A stretch of 64,000 nucleotides of DNA from positions 124,001 through 188,000 of the forward strand of contig NCSJ02000041.1 in NCBI GenBank assembly GCA_002812745.2. Reading direction: 5' to 3'. This document shows positions 10,581 to 22,094 of this stretch, piece after piece (position 1 is the stretch's first letter; every line of letters begins with the position of its first letter). The stretch comes from Scytalidium lignicola. Its lineage: Eukaryota; Ascomycota; Leotiomycetes. The notes under the pieces were generated by a model. That model saw nothing but the letters and a program-made list of their open reading frames with translations, was not told the DNA's origin and ran no database searches. Made by a program: the position numbers and the translations under genes.

Positions 10581-11773
10581 TCACCACAAATACCCACGGC
10601 AATTTTCTGACCCACAGAGACACTTTGTCATATCCTTCTTTTTGTTTGGATCATTAGAATCCACCCGTAAATCTGTTACCACGCCATCAACATAGTCGAA
10701 GGTGAGTTCCTCATTGGCAGGGATATCCTCAATTGCAAAAAGTGCAAGATCGTGAATATGTTTATCTGCATGGTCGCCCACTCTTGCAAAAATTCGTAGA
10801 TTTGGATCACAAGAATGGTTTATAAAGCGAGTCGGCCCCGAGAGAAATTCCCCATCAACCTCGAAAGGTGGTCCCGAGAGCCGTGGATCCATGCTGTTTG
10901 GATCAGAAAATTTGTCAAGAGCAAAAAGATATACATCCTTTCGTTGTGCAATTGTTGATTCTTCTCTCCTTCTATCTGCTTCACTCGCAGCGATGATCTC
11001 TCCGACGTATCTATCCACAAATCTTCCTTTCTTGATATCAACAGGCGAACGCACCCCTTTCTCATTAGTATCCTGATATCCACGCAAGAAAAAAAGATAA
11101 AACATACCCCAACCACGACCATCACTAGTTCTAAATATTTGCAAAGGGATTTTTCTACCTCGTTCGACCACACGATTGCTGCAGTTGGCGCTACAAATGC
11201 AACTCGAGTGGCATTCATATATTGGCGTTCTAGACTCTACTAATACTGCCCCTCGGAGGCATTCCCTGCGATCACCAGTGGTATGGTAGACACTTATCTT
11301 CTCTCCTTCATCAGGTATATGGTCAATGGCCATATCCTGGAGACAATGGCATCCCCATCTTTGACAGTCCCTATCGTCTGTACATTCGCAGCCTGTTCTA
11401 AACGCTTCTTCCGCAGGCTCGACGTCTTGTCCTAGAACAGAACGTTCAATAAAACAAAAGTTGTCTGGAAGCGTGGAATCATCAACAGTATTAATTATTG
11501 CCACGGGAGACTTTTTATGCGTGGAAAAGGTCCTCAATTGACACCAATGACACTGCTCTCGTTCTTCTTCTGATCCCTTTGCCGTATTTAGTAAGTCTCA
11601 TGTAGCCACTGCACGATTTTCGTGACAGATTGATTATTTAAATCAAATCAAATCAAATATAACACAAATAAAATGCCATATTAGGAGTGAAAGGAGTGGC
11701 TAACCTTAGAATCCTCATCATGCCGTTCGAAATGGCGTCTAAATAGGCTTGTAAAGTGGTTGCTGGAACGCAT
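10581..11773 (-). CDS. dim-5: Histone H3 lysine-9 methyltransferase, DIM-5/Clr4 (SUV39) family
   Basis: Three exons, 11773..11705, 11576..11108 and 11056..10581; introns of 128 and 51 bp; 337 residues, close to Neurospora DIM-5. Exon 1 encodes 23 residues from MRSSNHFTSL, and splicing leads into the QCHWCQLR motif typical of the DIM-5 N-terminus. The pre-SET zinc cluster has the nine expected cysteines (86, 88, 94, 99, 101, 145, 149, 151, 155). The SET core shows GWGVRSPVDIKKG, RFINHSCDPN (residues 257-266) and the catalytic Tyr301 in FDYVDG. The post-SET CLCGSENCRGYLW supplies Cys325, 327 and 332. Family knowledge: trimethylates H3K9, the mark that recruits HP1 and, in Neurospora, directs DNA methylation. 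No chromodomain is present, as in DIM-5. The second intron is 51 bp and has no in-frame stop, so retention would insert 17 residues after GWG. Confidence 0.95.
11641..11658. repeat. AATCA pentamer repeat in intron 1 of the methyltransferase gene
   Basis: Three and a half copies of AATCA inside the 128-bp first intron. Probably an ordinary microsatellite. Confidence 0.6.
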
Positions 11774-12091
11774 CCTCGCAATCTATAAGTTGAAACTTCA
11801 TAGATGGGATAGATACAAATATCTCAATACTGCTAGAGAAGTAGAATATACATGCACAAAACCTATTTTTATAACTTCGTAGATTTTGTCGCCCAGTTGA
11901 CAAAGGAGAAAGAGACATCTAGCCTTGCGTTCGTTGACTGGTCGCAAAAGGACGTTTGCGGTTTAGCGTCAAAATGGTCAAGGGACGGGGCTGTCAGCCT
12001 TGCGTGCACAGACCCCAAAAAGTTTCGTGATAAAGTTCCCCTTCCAGATAATTTGATCTACGAAAGTCTCATAAGTAGGCCACAATTCGCA
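11774..12091. promoter_or_regulatory. Bidirectional promoter, H3K9 methyltransferase (-) / RRP1 (+)
   Basis: Only 318 bp separate the two start codons, so regulatory DNA is shared or overlapping. A plus-strand frame open from 11852 runs into the RRP1 start in the same frame. I treat this as untranslated leader because Rrp1 proteins begin at the short MASDIKQTPFVKELA segment. Confidence 0.5.
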
Positions 12092-12878
12092 ATGGCTTCT
12101 GATATTAAACAGACTCCTTTCGTAAAGGAGCTCGCAGCAAATGGTAAGTTAACCGATATCATCACTGGTAAAAGCGATTCTAACCTACATTACAGATAGA
12201 CCTACTCGGGACAAAGCTCTAGACTCCCTCCGAACTTATCTATCTGGACACCGTGATCTCCCCCCTCTAGAACTGCTCAAGCTATGGAAAGGGTTATTTT
12301 ATTGCATGTGGATGTCCGATCGTCCACGTACACAGCAAGCTCTTGCAGACTCGCTAGCCGATCTCGTGTTCGTCTTACCAGACAAGACAGTTATTCCCTT
12401 CCTACGAGCATATTGGCAGACGATGCAGCGGGAATGGACGAATATTGACGTTTTGAGGATGGAAAAGTTCCTACTGCTTACGAGACGTTATATTGGTGCC
12501 ACTTTCAAACTTGTTAGCAATTCAAAATGGGACAAGGAAATTTTAGGCCAGCATATTGCTTTGCTAGAGGAGCTTCCCTGTAATGTGGATGATATGAGAA
12601 TTCCAAATGGGATGAGGTTCCACGTTATTGATGTTTACATTGATGAACTTGAGAGGGCGGGTGCATTGTCTGAGGACAGCGAGTCTGAAGTGCCGTTAGA
12701 TGAATTACTGCAACCTCTGCGGAAGCTAGCAAAATCTAGCCCTACTAAGCCTGTGAGGTTAAAATCCAGAGAAGCTTTAGAAGATGACAGACTTCCTAGC
12801 AACAGGAAAGCTGAGAATAATGAGGAGGGTGAGCAAGACGGTGGCACTAGAAATGACTGGGAGGGTTTTGACGATTAA
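12092..12878 (+). CDS. RRP1: Ribosomal RNA-processing protein 1 (Rrp1/Nop52)
   Basis: Two exons, 12092..12143 and 12196..12878, with a 52-bp intron; 244 residues (yeast Rrp1 is somewhat longer). The splice joins PFVKELAAN to DRPTRDKALDSLRTYLSG by splitting the Asp codon G|AT. The Nop52 domain fills most of the protein: LLKLWKGLFYCMWMSDRP, QQALADSL, FLRAYWQTMQREW and IDVLRMEKFLLLTRR are hallmark segments. The C-terminus is an acidic, Glu-rich tail ending in DWEGFDD. The protein is nucleolar and needed for 27S pre-rRNA processing and export of pre-60S particles. It is divergent from the methyltransferase gene. Confidence 0.94.
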
Positions 12879-13103
12879 TATTATTTGAGTTTGGGTTTCA
12901 ATTATTTGGATGGAACAATTATGTCGAGGACATTCATGGCATCACGGGCAAGGCGTTTTGAGAAAAGTTTTTTGAAATGTAAATACATAAGACATAAACA
13001 CCCGACACCAAAATTTACCTTTAAGTCATGTACGGCTCTTCGACTTTGGGTATCATTTAGCAACGAAATTCTATAAAATCCAACGCCGTTAGAAACAAAC
13101 GGC

Positions 13104-14837
13104 TCAAGGAGGTCCCCGTTGTTCATACCGGTTCCCTGACTTTGTAAGTACTGTTCCAAGCCCTCTATGGATTTCGGCTTGGAATTGTGCGAATGGAATA
13201 CGCTCTCCATCTATACTAATATAACCATCTTTCTGGTTCTTGGGTATGATACGATATGCAAGGATTTTGCGGTAGCTCACCACGTCTAAGTCGATCAGAG
13301 TGCTGTTTTCCACTGAAGCTATCATTGACACAGCTGATAGGCGGCTTATATCGCCGTTGATACAGATGAGATCCATGAGTCCATCATTTGGTAGCGTAGT
13401 GGGGAAGAAGTTTGTATCAGCAGTCATATATGCCATCTGGTACAATTAGCTTGTGAACCGTCTAAAGCGACTGGGAGTGCTTACATTGCCGCAATAGAAG
13501 TTACCTAATTTGTCATAAGGGACCAATTCCCATCCATCTGGAAGCTTATCGTTAATGGTGCCATATTTCAAAGGCGGTAGGCCTTCATCGTTGCTACTAG
13601 CACCGGAAGTACTTGTGGCAGAAGAGTCATCGTCAAACGGATACTTATTACCTCTACGTTCACTAGTTGGCACCGTGCTCTCCAGTTCCTTCCGGTAATG
13701 CTCCTTGATAGACGCTTTATCTTCTATTGCCACCTTGACTGCCAGGTCACATGGATAGCAAATCTTGCCAAATAGTCTCACTAGGAAGCCATAAGTAAAT
13801 CTTGCCGAGCCCATCCATCTGAGATTCTCAGTACCCAGGTCACATTCAGCTATTATACCGACAGACTGGGAGAGAAAACTAAGGGTCCTGGTGTCTCCCT
13901 GGGTGATTGAGATGAGGTCCAATGGGGTTGGGATTCCCTTGATGATTCCTAATGCAGCGATACTAGGGCTATTCGTTCCATACAGGTTATGGCTCATAGC
14001 ATTTCCACTTCCACAGGGAATATGGGTGACGGCTATCTTTGATAATGCTTTCCTAGCATCTGCCCTTTTCCCAAGGCCATTGAAAACTTCGTACGCTAGG
14101 CCGTCACCAGAACATGTAACGACGATATCAAACGCGTCAATATCCATATTATTAGCAATATCAACAGCCTCTCCACCGTGTTTGGTTATAATCACGTCGA
14201 TTTTGCATCTTGCTGCTTGGAGAATAGGCTCCGCATCATTGTAATACCATTTGACAGCATTACCCTTTCCGGCATGGGGATTGACAAGAACCAGCGCACG
14301 TTTCTGTTGTTGTGCTTCCCCATATGATTTATCCAAAAGCTGAGATATCCAAGGTTGTACCACATCAAGTCCAAGGCCCTCTAGGTCATATTTTAATTCG
14401 GTACTCTTGACGACATTTTTGGACACTGGCGAAGCATATTGGATAGAAAGTTCGGAACCGACTAGCTCTGCCCACAGAATGTTGTAGAATGGGATCGAGA
14501 GTGTGTTAACTATTTGTTACTTCTTGTAAGCAAGTAATATCAGCTTGTATTTCGAGTCAAGTGGTTCATACATTTGCTTGAGAGGCCGCAACATTGGATT
14601 GCGCTCGCAAATCCGCCCCCCTCGCGTTCCTCATCTGGTTCTAGCGTTAGAAAAAATACTTATACGAAATAGAACATGTGGCGTACCTAATGCCAATAGA
14701 GCATCCGTTCCCAGTGTCAATGTTGCTGTCTTCCCGACAGTAAGGGTTGCTTCCATTGCGAATGGACTCTCTCTTGGGCGTTGATCAGATGAAGGTAGCG
14801 GGTCGTGCGGGTCAACAAATGGATTTTCGGACACCAT
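13104..14837 (-). CDS. Sphingoid long-chain base kinase (sphingosine kinase / Lcb4-Lcb5 family)
   Basis: Four exons, 14837..14687, 14640..14572, 14509..13485 and 13436..13104; introns of 46, 62 and 48 bp; 525 residues. The diacylglycerol-kinase catalytic fold is clear: VNPHAGKG (residues 150-156, nucleotide loop), CSGDGLAYEVFNGL (Asp209 the likely catalytic base), PCGSGNAM (239-243) and the C-terminal ISIDGERI block. The N-terminal exons carry TLTLGTDALLAL and IPFYNILWAEL, both typical of fungal sphingosine kinases. A Cys-Cys pair in the small second exon (IQCCGLSSK) resembles the palmitoylated cysteines of yeast Lcb4 and could mediate membrane binding; this is inference. The enzyme phosphorylates dihydrosphingosine/phytosphingosine, controlling ceramide balance and heat stress responses. 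All four exons are needed to close the frame. Confidence 0.93.
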
Positions 14838-15752
14838 AATTAATTTAATGAAACTTGATAATGCTTTACTAACTTAGGCATTCTGCCTCGAAAACAAAAC
14901 TCGAAGCGATATAAAGCGTGAGTCTCTTGTCGGTAGTAGGACGAGGTATCTGACAATATTTTGGCAGTGAAGACGTTCCGCCAATTCCGCGTCCGCGTCC
15001 GCGCGGACCCTAGCGGGGAGAGTGGCTTTTATGCCTTTATGAGACGTTCTAGTGGACACCTCACAAGCCAGCTAATGCCCGTAGATGTGGAGATTGCCAC
15101 CTATGGGTAAAAAGCATGTTCCGAGGCTGTAAATTAATTTTCCGATACGGCGTAACTCAAAAGTCCGCTGGATTATTGGTATTACATGTGACTTGGCAAT
15201 CTCAACAGATATCACAGGCTTTGCATTTCTGATTTCTATAAACGTTGGTCCCGCTAAATATAACAAAAGCTTAGATGTATACAGTACACATAGACCGTAA
15301 ACTGGTGAATTATTCAGACTTATACGAAGGAGGACGCAATAATTAGGCTTCCGAGCAGATAATCGGATGAGCATGTAGAAAAGGATGATGAGTCCTCACC
15401 CCATGGACTCCGCACAACCCCGTAATTCATACTGAAATAATTCCAGGGTGCACGTAGGCTTGGTTGTACTAAGACATGCTAACTAGAATCAAAGAGTTCA
15501 AAGTCTTCATTTGCAAATAATTTCCCAAGTCTATACAACTCTACTTGCTTTTCACCGCCAATCATGATGATGGCATACTCACAAGAATTGAGCGCTTACA
15601 TTAGACCAGCATTTGCTGTGCCCCCTTACTCCATTTTGCAGCGGCGTCCTAGTTCCGCTGTTAGATTCATTAGAAATCGTATCATCTACCTGGGCAGCTA
15701 TGTTGGATTTGTTGACATCAACCATACAGTAACCAAATCGTCATTTGCATTC
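14838..15752. other. Gap upstream of the sphingoid base kinase
   Basis: About 915 bp holding the promoter of the kinase (minus strand) and the 3' UTR of beta-COP. Frames at 15072-15374 (-) and 15564-15782 (+) lack family motifs and are probably chance. No tRNA-like B box was seen. Confidence 0.5.
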
Positions 15753-18700
15753 TCAAGCAGCCACCTCTCCTGCCTTATTTAGCCCCTTGAGGGACCCAAG
15801 ACTGAGTGCTAAACCTTGGGATCTGCTTCGAATTCGGACGAATCCGGTTACTGGCCCATCTTCCCCTTCCATTTCAATGCTAAGGTTTGCAAGTGCGTCC
15901 TCCCCTGGGAAAAGTTAGCAAGCTATATAGATCGTCTCGTAAAGAACCAAGAACTTACCAAATACGCTTCGTGCATAGAGATTGGCACTTAGGAATTGAC
16001 AATCGCCTTTCAAAGAAGCCTCTGGTGTGAGACAACTCATGTTCGTAGAAGCCATTAGCTGATTCAAGAAATCTCTTAGTGACTTGGCTTTTGAATTGAT
16101 GTTGACCTTGTTTTCCCATTCGAATTCGGTCCACATTGTGCGGAATTGAGTTTCAGTGCAGACTGCTGGCTGGATATAGTCCATGATGTCCACGTGAACA
16201 TCATTCAGAATGACAACGTTGTTCTCAGTGGAGCTGGCCCCGTCATATACAACATTGCCAAATATGACACCGGTATCTGTTGATGATACCTTGATTGTAC
16301 ACTGAACGTTCTGGAAATCGTGAGGACCAAGATTCTGGGTAGTCGGTCGCTCAACAACTTTGAGATCGCCAAGTGTAGCAAATTCAACTGAGAGGTTCTG
16401 AAGAGTCTCAGTTGTCTGGTTGACAAGTAGTACATCCAAAACAATATCAAATTGATGGACTTTCACATATGCCTCGGCGTATACTGGATCAGAGAAACCG
16501 GTCAATTGCACGACACGACTGAGTTTTGAAGACAGGTCTTCAACAGCAGAGTCGCCGCCAGTTGCCTTTTCAAGATCAAGCTCTATCTCATCCGTACCAT
16601 CGCCAGAGTTTTTCTTTGCCAGTTGTCTAATAGAGACAACATCGTCAACTTGAACTGCAGTTTTGGCTTTCTCAACTGCTTCTTTGGCAGCTCTCTTTTT
16701 CTCCTCGACTTGAACCATCGCACGGAAAGCTTTTCGTGTATCTTCTAGGAAAATGGTCTCGAGATCCTTGTTTTCCGCAAATTCGGCAAGTGCCTTTATG
16801 CATGACATTATCCTGTCAACAGAATCTTCATCAATTGGTGCCTTCACAAACTGTGACTGGCCTACTCGGATGATGGAGATCATGATCAACATGGCTTCAG
16901 CACGTAACGCATTTGTCCGAGCGGCATCCTTAGAAATTTCTGAATGACGCATGACAAGCTTCGTAAGGGTCGACGAGAGTACAGAGGCTAGATAATAGTC
17001 ACCATCGAGAATAAGTTGTCTTAATGGCGGCTTTTGAGCTGCCTTAACAGCTTCTAATTTGGCAGTAGCGGCTGATTGACTTGTCAAGGCACTCTCAGTC
17101 GCGTATGTACCATCGGCAAGAACTCTGCGTGAACCTGTTGGGGCTGATTTCGAGTGACCATTAACTTGTTCTTTATCTTTCTGCTCCTCACTCCCATCTG
17201 AAGCCTCGTCCAGAAGTCGTTGCTCTGATGCCAGGATTGGTATTTCACCTAAGCTTGTCCTAATTCGTTTCCATGCGTCCCTAATATCGTTTGCTTCAAG
17301 AGAATATTCTCCAACGATCCACAGAGCTCCACGATATACCTTTCCTGCTCTGACCTCGCTCAAGGTTGAAACTAGACGTTCCACAATCGAAGGTCGAAGT
17401 TTAGGAAACTTTTCGACTACCTCCTTAACGAACGAGATCACGTCGACTGCAGAGGTGTTGGTAAAGTCTACAATGAAGTCCATTAAAGAACCAACAACAC
17501 TAGCAGCGACCTCGGAAAATTTGATAGCACACTGGTGTATTGCGTGGATCAGTAGCTGTCTGTACTCGCTGTTCTTCTCGTATTCTTGGTCAACCGTCTT
17601 TGATAATTCCTTCTTTAGGAGTGACACCACTTCTTCAACATTCTTGCTTGATACCATTTCCATTGCAATGGACAAGGCCTTTCGTCGTACATCAATATCT
17701 GGGCTCGACAGAACACGAAGGATTTCCATTGTCAAATCATCCAAGACACCTTCATTCTTCTTCCTCAAAGCATCCACCCGGTCAAGCACAATAAGCTTAA
17801 CATTGTTATCTGCTTCTTTTATGCTCAGCTCAATGAACTTAGAAGCCGCGGCTTTAACAGCAACCGGGTTGCTCGTCAACGCGGTGAGCGATGATGCCGC
17901 TTCATACACCACTGTGGTAGCTCCAGCCTCCAGCAGATCAAAAATCAATCGTAAATAGCGCGCCTATATTTGTCAGTGGAGGATTTTAAGAGGGATGTGA
18001 ACTCTGCATACTTTGTTTTGTGAGTTCTGCAAAGCATCTTTCCGAATGAATTCTAGTTCCACCAGCTGCAGCAATTCGTCTGCGCTCGGGATTCCATCGA
18101 AGACGCTGCTTAGATATGCTAAAGCTTTCTCATGGCTAATCATAGTAAGCGCTGCAAATGCATTGCGTTTGCAGGTATGATCGCTTTCCCCCTCTAAGAA
18201 GGTAGCAATGAGCTCAGGGGCGTCAGGAATCAAGCTTTCCGAGTGTTGATAAATAGAAGCCACCGCAAATACTGCATTTTTGCGAACATATGCATGGCGG
18301 TGCTCGAGGCACGATCTGGCGGAAGATAGAAGAGGTTCGATGAGTTCGGATTCACGGAGCTTACACAAGAATCGTAGTGTGTTACCGCGAATATATTCGT
18401 TGGGGTGTTGAAGATCATTTCGAATACCATTGCTATAAAGTAATTCAGCTTCAGGGCTTTATTAGGAGAATTTTAAGATGCTACCTACCATACGAGAATC
18501 ATCTCTTGCTTAAGCTTCCCGCTACTATCAAGCTTAGGACATATCTCATAGTAAAAATAAAGAAGCTTCTTAAGAGGTTTGTAGCGAGAAGGCATAACAA
18601 ATCGGATTATGTGCATCAGCAGCTGAGGCATGGGATCTCCATTTAGCATGATCGTAAGAATGCGCTTCATGGTGTCCACTTTGCTCTCATCAGTCCCCTT

Positions 18701-18793
18701 TTCCAACTGCGTCCGTAGCTCAGACATTGAAGGGACATCGGCGGCGTTGTCCATATGCACCAAACTATACGAATGTTCCAGAAAGGACGCCAT
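15753..18793 (-). CDS. SEC26: Coatomer subunit beta (beta-COP, Sec26)
   Basis: Four exons, 18793..18489, 18432..18012, 17963..15959 and 15904..15753; introns of 56, 48 and 54 bp; 960 residues, against 973 in yeast. The N-terminal adaptin-like HEAT solenoid starts [23 protein letters not shown] and continues through [32 protein letters not shown] and [16 protein letters not shown] charged linker near residues 500-570 leads to the appendage domain ([21 protein letters not shown]). The C-terminal exon encodes [21 protein letters not shown] and ends [11 protein letters not shown]. Each junction was confirmed by frame and by continuity of conserved blocks. It is a core subunit of the COPI coat for Golgi-to-ER retrieval. 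It is divergent from Mago nashi. Confidence 0.95.
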
Positions 18794-19193
18794 TGTGAAT
18801 TATTCCAAGTTGTATATAGCTGCCCAGTATTCCCGACTTTTTGGATTATGAAGGTTTCGTTAGATATTATTTTGGTGGTGCTGTGTTTCTCCTCCTAAGA
18901 GGAGGATGCTAACTGGACCTGTAGGGAGACAGTCAAAATTGAGGAGACTGCCACTGAGCGATGGGCACGTTTTGTGGAACGCGTGGGAGAGTGGCACATC
19001 AGAAGAGCATAATTGATAGGAATTAACATAGGTGTTCGCCCTGAAGGAGATGCTCTGGGCCCCAATGTGGCCCCAAGGTTTTAGCGTTGTTGCCTCAGGA
19101 AAAACCCCACCATCCTTGAACTCTACAAAGCAAGTCGTGACATCCAAAGTTTAGCCTCTTTACAAATTTGAGATATTCATTCAAACTGTCGCG
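18794..19193. promoter_or_regulatory. Bidirectional promoter, beta-COP (-) / Mago nashi (+)
   Basis: 400 bp between opposing start codons. It contains an overlapping GAGGA/TCCTC inverted repeat near 18890-18906. No other element could be supported. Confidence 0.45.
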
Positions 19194-19924
19194 ATGGCAG
19201 CTTCAAATGAACCGTTCTATCTTCGTTACTAGTAAGCAGTCCTAAGATGATGGCATATAGCATATTCTAAACCTTTCATAGCTCAGGACATCAAGGCCGG
19301 CACGGTCACGAATTTCTTGGTCAGTATACAGAAATATGCTTTGGATACTCAGCCTAACGATATCATACTAGAGTTTGATTTTAGGGTACTTGGTGATGGG
19401 AGGAGTGCATCTGCACGATATGCCAACAATTCCAATTATCGAAATGACTCGTTGATCCGAAAAGAGAGTACGTTGCTATTGATCCTTGGGCGCATTATTA
19501 TCCTCTAATGAATTATATGAGTTAGTGTGCGTGAGCTCTCTACTTGTCGAGGAAATCAAACGGATTATCAAGACCAGCGAGATCATGAAGTATGTGTTCC
19601 TCAATGCGATATATTTTAGAGTAACTAGCTTACAACAACATAGAGAAGACGATAGTAAATGGCCTCAAAAGAACAAAGATGGACGCCAAGAGCTTGAAAT
19701 AAGGCTTGGAAATGAACACATTTCATTCGAAGTAAGAGAGATACAATCGTTATTACTAAGTTTATACTGACTGTGCCTGTCAGACCGCCAAGATCGGTTC
19801 ACTAGTTGATGTGACAGAGTCTCAGGATCCGGAGGGCCTGCGAGTGTTCTATTATCTCGTTCAGGATTTAAAAGCGCTGGTATTCTCCCTCATAGCTTTG
19901 CACTTTAAGATCAAGCCCATCTAA
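19194..19924 (+). CDS. mago: Mago nashi homologue, exon-junction complex core
   Basis: Six short exons, 19194..19231, 19282..19319, 19372..19467, 19526..19589, 19644..19731 and 19784..19924; introns of 50-58 bp; 154 residues. Spliced, it reads [65 protein letters not shown] and [20 protein letters not shown], ending in FKIKPI, the invariant Mago terminus. The fungal version has a short insert ([10 protein letters not shown]) in the first sheet. It forms a heterodimer with Y14 and sits on spliced mRNA 20-24 nt upstream of exon junctions, affecting export and decay. It is the most intron-rich gene here for its size. Confidence 0.96.
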
Positions 19925-20448
19925 AGGACTCTTCATTGGAGGTGGGGTCATACAACGGAGTCTGGCGTTACAAAATGCAGGAAAGGAATACCATAGAATC
20001 ACAAAAGCATTCTACTTTTACTCAGTTAGTTGCACTAGAATTATATCTGACGCAGTGACATCTTTGCATAAAGATCGCTTTAACAGGCAGCAATGATTTT
20101 AGATGTGCCGTGCTATTATTCACTTACATTTGCTGCATTCAATGTAAGAGTTAACAGTGTTTAAATAGTGTTTAAAGACAACACCAGATACAGTACCCTC
20201 GGCTTCTGATCCGCGCGATAACGTAGGGCGTTAGTGCAGAAACAGGGGTGGATGCGATGTTCGCTTGGGGAGAAAGGCTACATCGGTCATGGCCTCCCGT
20301 ATCAATTATCTCCATCCGATGGATAATATTCTCACAATAACGACCATGTCCATCTAATTGTCAAGCGCTTCATTATTTTCATTCTTTTACTTGTATCATT
20401 AGACCTCCAATTCCCTCTTCTAGCCTGGCCGGCGCGGGCGCGACCACG
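19925..20448. other. Gap between Mago nashi and Gid4
   Basis: 524 bp with the Mago 3' UTR and the promoter/leader of Gid4; a near-direct repeat of GTTTAAATAGTGTTTAAA occurs at 20157-20176. No gene was recognised. Confidence 0.5.
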
Positions 20449-21592
20449 ATGCCCACACCTTCTCCTAACGACGAGAATACACGTCAAGTACCGTCAACGC
20501 ACACCTCATGCCCACCTGACGACGAGAGACCCAGCTGGGCCGGCGTCGAAACAGATAGTACTCAAAGTGATGTGATTGTCACATCGCCGCAAATACACCA
20601 ACAACAAACACCCCCGTCTGACTCGTCACCAGCCAGTGCAACAGTACGACGCAGTGACACTCCCCAAAACAGAAAACAGATGGATATCGATGAGGAACTA
20701 GCCGCTCCAGAGATGTTGTCTCCCATGAGTACCGAGAGAGACAAACAAGAGGAAAGCGAAAGATCATCCCTGGCTGGCACTGCCTTACACTCACCTTCCA
20801 GTGGACATGATTTCTCCTACGTACGGGTATGTAAAAAGTGCATTCTATCCTGCTGTTTCAATGTTGATCCACCATCTAGCTTATCCCATCATCCCCTTCA
20901 TGTTTTATGCGTGCAGGTAGCAAATTTCACGGTACTCAACAATCTGAGCGTCAAGTTTATGATGTTCAAGTGGAGATAAAGCATGTCGACTTGAGAGAGT
21001 CATTCCTCTGCGGTTATCTTCGCATTCAAGGTAAGCTACCACTCTGAATTGAGATATGTATTTATTGAGTGGATGGACGTAGCTGATCTATGCGGTGTCA
21101 AATATAGGCCTTACAGAAGATCACCCAACACTTACTACATACTTCGAAGGCGAAATAATAGGTTCCAAATACTCATTTCTTACCCAACATCAGGACTGGG
21201 GATCAACCGATAAGGTTGATTTGCAACACTGGGCCAAATTCTCGGCGTTTCGTCCATATCAGAAGCAGGCGAGAAAAGGCAGTGTCTATATTCCAAACCT
21301 AGCACAAAAAGAGAATATCTTCATGCGATGGAAGGAACGTTTCCTAGTGCCCGATCATCGGGTTCTAACGATCAGTGGCGCCAGCTTTGAGGGGTTTTAT
21401 TATATTTGCTTTAATCAGATTCAAGGCACAGTTAGTGGTATTTACTTCCATGCTAAGAGCGAAAAGTATGTGTTGAAGAAAAAAACGTTCCATCTATTAT
21501 ACAATCTGCTAACACTATATACTAGATTCCAGCAATTAGAACTGAAACATGTTGAAGATCGTGGGTGTTATAGCGCGTTGGAGTTTCGATGA
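20449..21592 (+). CDS. GID4: GID/CTLH ubiquitin ligase substrate receptor Gid4 (Vid24)
   Basis: Four exons, 20449..20830, 20917..21030, 21108..21465 and 21526..21592; 306 residues, close to human GID4 (300). The first 125 residues are acidic and Ser/Pro-rich. The Vid24 beta-barrel follows: SKFHGTQQSERQVYDVQVEIKHVDLRESFLCGYLRIQ, then GLTEDHPTLTTYFEGEIIG, MRWKERFLVPDH and KHVEDRGCYSALEFR at the end. The barrel reads N-terminal proline degrons of gluconeogenic enzymes, which the GID complex then ubiquitinates when glucose returns. The first junction is the least certain: GTAAAA at 20831 is the donor that keeps the frame, giving RVCSKF where relatives often have RPGSKF. The other junctions are clear. 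Confidence 0.92.
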
Positions 21593-22094
21593 GTGACGAA
21601 TGACGAAAGCAGAGGAACAGGTTACATCGGGTTTGAAATGGAGTTGTACATGGATTTCTCCTTCTCCGGCGTGGGAAGATTGAAATATTCTACAAGCATG
21701 GTACTACGGACAAAGGAAAGAAATAGCTTGTATACTTTGGCCGGGTTCTTATTCTTCTTGTTCATACAGGAGGCTCTCCTTCCTTTAGCGTTTAATATCT
21801 TCAACCGAAGATTTCCGCACACAGGATCCCATGTTTAGATAGCCAGTCCTACTTTTCAAATCTGATTAAGATTATGAAACATACATAGTTAAGAAATCAG
21901 GAATATTAAAGCTAGACTCACATGCCAGACTACCTCTTTCGTCATTAGTGCCTGAGGCATAGATACTATGGGCGGACCTCGTAGCTCTTGACCTCGTGAG
22001 TAGCTATTATTACTCTTGCGACAACGCCAGAACGCCTTGATGGTCACCTAACAACTTAAAATGCGATAACGTCCAATCCTCCATCCACGTCGCC
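21593..22094. other. Gap between Gid4 and the DUF4870-like gene
   Basis: 502 bp. A plus-strand frame of 81 codons continues after the Gid4 stop but has no start context or motif. It should contain a terminator and the next promoter. Confidence 0.5.

Noticed and set aside
11852..12091. In-frame N-terminal extension of Rrp1
   Set aside because: The frame is open, but Rrp1 proteins start at the MASDIKQTPF-like segment, and an extension would occupy the short shared promoter.
15072..15374. A 100-codon minus-strand frame with a hydrophobic stretch
   Set aside because: No conserved motif, no suitable start context, and it lies in the promoter region of the sphingoid base kinase.
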